Source of the DNA: Candidatus Gastranaerophilales bacterium
GTDB lineage: Bacteria; Cyanobacteriota; Vampirovibrionia; Gastranaerophilales; Gastranaerophilaceae
Length of the DNA: 17,664 nt
Assembly: GCA_900769355.1 (NCBI GenBank)
Contig: CAAGGG010000021.1
Span: forward strand, 1-17,664
Direction of reading: 5' to 3'
A model generated the notes under the pieces. That model was not told the DNA's origin and made no database searches. It saw only the letters and a list, made by a program, of their open reading frames with translations. Positions 14,715 through 17,664 of this stretch are shown here, piece by piece; position 1 is the first letter of the stretch, and each line of letters opens with the position of its first letter. Made by a program: the position numbers and the translations under genes.

Positions 14715-15740
14715 CTAAATCTTTTTAAGCGCATGCGAAAGTTTTTTCAATTTTGCCTCAGTCGTCCCAATTCCGCAAAGAAGCATTGTCGAAACTTCGT
14801 TTGTTTTTTCATCTTCAATATCAAATTCGTCAAAGAGTTTTTCAGACAGCTCAAAACCTGTCATACCAGACTTCTTGATTAAAATTTTTGTTATATCATC
14901 TCCGCCAAATTCAACATTATCTACCGAGTTTTTAATCTCTTCTATCTGACAAATCAGGGTTTCGATTTTTTTACGCCCTCTTTTAGAATTCAAAAAGTTT
15001 ATATTTGCCTCTATTGACGCCAAAAGCGGATAAGATGGAGAGGTTGTATTTATCATAGAAAGAGCATTTGAGGCATCGCAATCACAATTTACATGCAAAA
15101 GTGCCGTCGGATTAAGACCACCTGCGGTCTTATGCAAAGATTGAATGGTAAAATCGGCAATATTTACGGCAGTTTGAGGCAATTTATCTGAAAAAGGATA
15201 AAGAGCTCCATGTGCCTCATCAATAATCAAATAAGCACCATTATTTCGACAAATCTCCTTGATTTTTTCAACATCAGAGATAATTCCCTCATAACTCGGC
15301 GAAGTAACAATTACAGCCTTCACACCCTTTACATCAACAAGTTCTGGTGTTGTCTTTTGAGGAATTCCCCACTCTTTATCTATCGGCAAGTCATAAAAAA
15401 CAGGCTCGCAACCGGCAAGCTTCACAGCATTCAAATGACATGGGTGAGAATTCCGCCACAACAAAACCTTATCTCCCTTATTACAACAAGCCAAAACAGC
15501 TGCAATAACGCCACTTGTAGAACCATTTGTCAAAAAATGAGTATGTCGAGTTCCATAAATACCAGTAGCACGTTTCTCTGCAAGCTTTAAAGCCGTCTGA
15601 GGATCTTGTGCCTCAGTTTCAGAAATATCATATTTATAAAAATTCCGAAATTTATTAAAAATAAAATATTTCTGATTATGTGACGGAGTTGTAAACAAAT
15701 ATTTTCTATTTTGTTTTCTCAATAATTGAATAAGACTCAT
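14715..15740 (-). CDS. Orn/Lys/Arg decarboxylase family PLP enzyme, short form
   Basis: The protein has the fold-type I PLP domain of the Orn/Lys/Arg decarboxylase family: TNGSTSGVIA (71-80), LLWRNSHPCH (93-102), TSPSYEG (146-152), IIDEAHGALYPF (172-183) and the PLP-binding lysine in SLHKTAGG (Lys204). Relatives such as Bacillus SpeA and YaaO have about 480-490 residues. This one has 341 and lacks most of the usual C-terminal domain, so it may be a reduced enzyme with a different amino-acid substrate. Polyamine synthesis is the family's usual role, but the substrate cannot be read from the sequence. The start lies 2 bp after the PilZ gene's stop without a ribosome-binding site, so translation is probably coupled. 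Its end abuts the convergent recG stop. Confidence 0.82.
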   Translation of the reverse strand: MSLIQLLRKQNRKYLFTTPSHNQKYFIFNKFRNFYKYDISETEAQDPQTALKLAEKRATGIYGTRHTHFLTNGSTSGVIAAVLACCNKGDKVLLWRNSHPCHLNAVKLAGCEPVFYDLPIDKEWGIPQKTTPELVDVKGVKAVIVTSPSYEGIISDVEKIKEICRNNGAYLIIDEAHGALYPFSDKLPQTAVNIADFTIQSLHKTAGGLNPTALLHVNCDCDASNALSMINTTSPSYPLLASIEANINFLNSKRGRKKIETLICQIEEIKNSVDNVEFGGDDITKILIKKSGMTGFELSEKLFDEFDIEDEKTNEVSTMLLCGIGTTEAKLKKLSHALKKI

Positions 15741-15742
15741 GA

Positions 15743-16333
15743 TTATTTGTTTTTAATCTCAATACTTCTTTTTGTACAAAATTGTGTAAGAGTCATCTTA
15801 TCAATATTGTTGTGGTACCCAAATCTACCGGAAATTGTATATCCGCCATTTTCGTTTTTTTCAATACGTATCGGGCTAAATTTGCAATCAATAGACTGTT
15901 TTTCAGACAACGGCAAAGAAATTGAATATTCTGCTTCAATATTAATATTATCATTTGTACGGAACTTCATACCACCGGCAGAAATATCAAGAGTAGTAAT
16001 CTTTTTAACATCATCTCCGCATTTCAAATCCAAATCATAAACGAACTTGATACGAGTGTACTGACGTCTTTGAAGGAATTTATGTTTTGCAGGAGTTGCA
16101 ATCTTAACTCTTTTCCCCTCAATAGTTTCAGGGAAAGAATCAAAATACAACGTACCATGTGATGTTTGCGTATAAAACTCACAATAATTATGACGCATCA
16201 TACCTTGCGGTTCATATTCCAACTCAACAGTAAAATATCTGGGTTCAACTTCAACAATAGTTCCCTTGTTAGCACATTTAAAATCTGCCGGCACTACTGT
16301 AATTTTTCTATCTTTTTCTAACAATTCTCTCAT
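15743..16333 (-). CDS. PilZ-domain c-di-GMP-binding protein (YcgR-like layout)
   Basis: The 196-residue protein has an N-terminal YcgR-N-like beta domain (~1-85) and a C-terminal PilZ domain. Both c-di-GMP-binding motifs are present: RxxxR as R90-QYT-R94 in RRQYTR, and DxSxxG as D116-I-S118-AG-G121. Such proteins relay c-di-GMP levels to motility, secretion or exopolysaccharide machinery. No diguanylate cyclase or target machinery is in this window, so the output is unknown. AGAGGA stands at good distance before the start, and a strong promoter precedes it. The decarboxylase gene follows 2 bp downstream on the same transcript. Confidence 0.9.
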   Translation of the reverse strand: MRELLEKDRKITVVPADFKCANKGTIVEVEPRYFTVELEYEPQGMMRHNYCEFYTQTSHGTLYFDSFPETIEGKRVKIATPAKHKFLQRRQYTRIKFVYDLDLKCGDDVKKITTLDISAGGMKFRTNDNINIEAEYSISLPLSEKQSIDCKFSPIRIEKNENGGYTISGRFGYHNNIDKMTLTQFCTKRSIEIKNK

Positions 16334-16353
16334 AATAATCCTCTTTTGACACG

Positions 16354-16382
16354 ATTATACTACATTTTTTTGGTTTTGTCGA
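16354..16382 (-). promoter_or_regulatory. Sigma-70-type promoter of the PilZ-decarboxylase operon
   Basis: The minus strand shows TCGACA (16382-16377), a 17-base spacer and TATAAT (16359-16354). The predicted start near 16347 leaves a ~14-base leader containing the AGAGGA ribosome-binding site. This is the best consensus promoter on the minus strand here. Confidence 0.8.
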
Positions 16383-16427
16383 GATGTAAAAATGAAAACT
16401 CTATGAAGAATAAATACTATTTTCGTC

Positions 16428-16493
16428 ATTCTGAAAGCTTAGAATATTAATGCGAACAATTAGTGAGCATATAATATTCTAAGCTTTCAGAAT
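16428..16493. repeat. Isolated copy of the dispersed palindrome with perfect 22-bp arms
   Basis: Bases 16428-16449 and 16472-16493 are exact reverse complements, separated by 22 bases. The left arm is the same ATTCTGAAAGCTTAGAATAT seen at 112 and 267. Here the right arm is its true complement, not the TTGCTA variant, so this copy would make a perfect 22-bp stem. It is followed by TCTATTTGTATT and a different GC hairpin at 16506. Confidence 0.92.
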
Positions 16494-16505
16494 CTATTTG
16501 TATTG

Positions 16506-16523
16506 TCGGCATAGCAATGCCGA
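16506..16523. repeat. GC hairpin next to the palindrome copy
   Basis: TCGGCAT and ATGCCGA pair perfectly around AGCA. It holds the same position relative to the palindrome as the CTCCGG hairpin does in the left array, but its sequence is different. Read on the minus strand it is downstream of the HExxH protein gene, but no T tract follows, so I do not call it a terminator. The rest of 16334-16561 holds nothing else I can support. Confidence 0.6.
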
Positions 16524-16561
16524 TCTACTAAAAAAGCAAATACTTCTTCAACGTCAACCTA

Positions 16562-17664
16562 TTACATATTCGGCAACTCAGGACCTTTGTAATATCTATA
16601 CAATTCCATTACATCATCAGGAAGCTTTTTACCGGCACAAAGAGCACTAAAACATTCTGCAACAAATTCTCTTGGAGCTGTTTGCCCATAACTTGAAATT
16701 TTGGCAGCTATTGCTTGTTTTTGTACATCTGCGAGAAATTGTTCTTTCCCTTTTTTAGCCAGAACACCCCACATACTATCTTTTAAAGATGTGTTCATTG
16801 TATGCAAATAGTGTCCCATTTCATGGCATAAAACCCCAAACTTAGAATTACCACGCATTGTAGCAGTTCCTGTTATTCCGTTATTATACCCGACAAGTTT
16901 TATTATATCAGTTACCCTATCTTTCAACTGTTCTTCTGAGAGTTTTTCATAATCTTTAACATCAACTGAAATATTATTCTTTTTCAAAATTTCAACAGCA
17001 TCTCTGTTACTCAAAATATTATTTTTTAAAACTGAAAGCTTATTTTTATCAAAATATTCCAAAGAACGAACATAATCTTCCATTAAAAAACGACCATTTA
17101 GCGCCTCAAAACGACTAATTTTTGATGGTGTTTTTACTAAACGACTATACAAATTTAAAATTTCATTATGAACTTCTTTATCAGCTCCTAAATGAAATGA
17201 CGCAAAAATTTCATCATTTTTATAACTTGGCTTTAAGACTTTTTCTACAAGTTCTTTAAACTTACTAACAGAATTATCTATATAATTTTTGTTGAAAGAA
17301 ATTTTTGCTTTTCCAGAATTGCATAATGCAATGGCATCTTTATGATTTGCCATTTCGGTTGCATTTTCCCAGCGTAATTCTTTTGGCATATTGGCTTTGC
17401 CCTTAAATCTGTTACTGATGTTTGTCAAACCTTCATTTACCCAGTTTGCCATCTCAACGTCATTACCAAAGTCAAACTTTTCAACGCCTAAATGTTTTTT
17501 AGCATAAGCAACTGCCTCTTCCATAGTTTTTGCAGGTTTAAAATCAATATGCTCCGCAAAATTTGCAGGTTTTATATTTTTACCCTTAGTAAAAATTGCA
17601 GCAGCAATCGTACCAGCTGTTGCTAAAATAGCAGCCCCAATTCCAACTTTTGCTCCTGTTGAAA
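16562..17664 (-). CDS. Membrane-anchored putative zinc metalloprotease (5' end outside window)
   Basis: The frame is open from its stop at 16562 to the right edge, so the true start lies beyond the window. The visible part, 367 residues, begins with a glycine/alanine-rich membrane helix (VGIGAAILATAGTIAAAIF, then TKGK) and continues with IKPANFAEHIDF. A long soluble region follows, including CHEMGHYLH (coded by about 16828-16802), a zincin HExxH motif. About 50 residues later PREFVAECFSAL supplies a plausible third zinc ligand or helical glutamate, as in gluzincin-type folds. The rest matches no peptidase family I can name. Proteolysis or a phage-like structural role are both possible; substrate and side of the membrane are unknown. 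The ATG at 17524 is internal, because the reading frame and the membrane helix precede it. Confidence 0.72.
   Translation of the reverse strand, partial: STGAKVGIGAAILATAGTIAAAIFTKGKNIKPANFAEHIDFKPAKTMEEAVAYAKKHLGVEKFDFGNDVEMANWVNEGLTNISNRFKGKANMPKELRWENATEMANHKDAIALCNSGKAKISFNKNYIDNSVSKFKELVEKVLKPSYKNDEIFASFHLGADKEVHNEILNLYSRLVKTPSKISRFEALNGRFLMEDYVRSLEYFDKNKLSVLKNNILSNRDAVEILKKNNISVDVKDYEKLSEEQLKDRVTDIIKLVGYNNGITGTATMRGNSKFGVLCHEMGHYLHTMNTSLKDSMWGVLAKKGKEQFLADVQKQAIAAKISSYGQTAPREFVAECFSALCAGKKLPDDVMELYRYYKGPELPNM

Noticed and set aside
16506..16523. Terminator for the HExxH protein gene
   Set aside because: The hairpin is good, but no T tract follows it on the minus strand and it belongs to the repeat element.

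Overview
The window looks like a chromosomal segment of an AT-rich, non-photosynthetic gut cyanobacterial relative (Candidatus Gastranaerophilales / Melainabacteria, class Vampirovibrionia). This placement is an inference. It rests on low GC, the standard code (TGA is stop), a RecG with an extra N-terminal domain, a CHASE2-type adenylate cyclase, a CsaB homologue, a tRNA gene without encoded CCA, and a large secreted-looking coiled-coil protein of a style I associate with that group. No marker gene settles it.

Layout. Bases 1-1060 are dominated by a dispersed repeat: a 155-bp tandem unit holding a small GC-rich hairpin and a long AT-rich palindrome. It lies in mirror orientation on both sides of a small GIY-YIG nuclease gene (467-796). 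A large protein with helical ends and a variable middle follows on the minus strand (1108-3396). Divergent from it are a polytopic GT-C-like membrane protein (3560-5071) and a patatin-like lipase (5090-6298). Bases 6349-6730 form an RNA transcription unit: promoter, two tandem 111-bp structured modules, tRNA-Leu(UAA) and a terminator. An EF-hand protein (6835-7749) converges on a minus-strand operon of KDPG-aldolase-like, KDG-kinase-like and csaB genes (10298 to 7746). Divergent from that operon are a CHASE2 adenylate cyclase and recG (10364-14713). These converge on a minus-strand pair, a PilZ protein and an Orn/Lys/Arg decarboxylase-family enzyme (16333 to 14715). The right end holds a perfect-palindrome repeat copy and a membrane-anchored HExxH protein that runs off the window.

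How the genes work together. The aldolase and kinase fit the lower Entner-Doudoroff route for 2-keto-3-deoxygluconate. CsaB fits cell-wall polymer pyruvylation. The cyclase and PilZ protein point to cAMP and c-di-GMP signalling. The other neighbours show no clear shared pathway.

Most notable observations: (1) the tRNA-Leu leader modules carry the tRNA's own 5' end plus a near-complete antisense copy of its D-arm; (2) the GIY-YIG gene is bracketed by mirrored palindromes that supply its stop codon; (3) TATAAT lies exactly six bases before the ATG of three genes, suggesting leaderless mRNAs.
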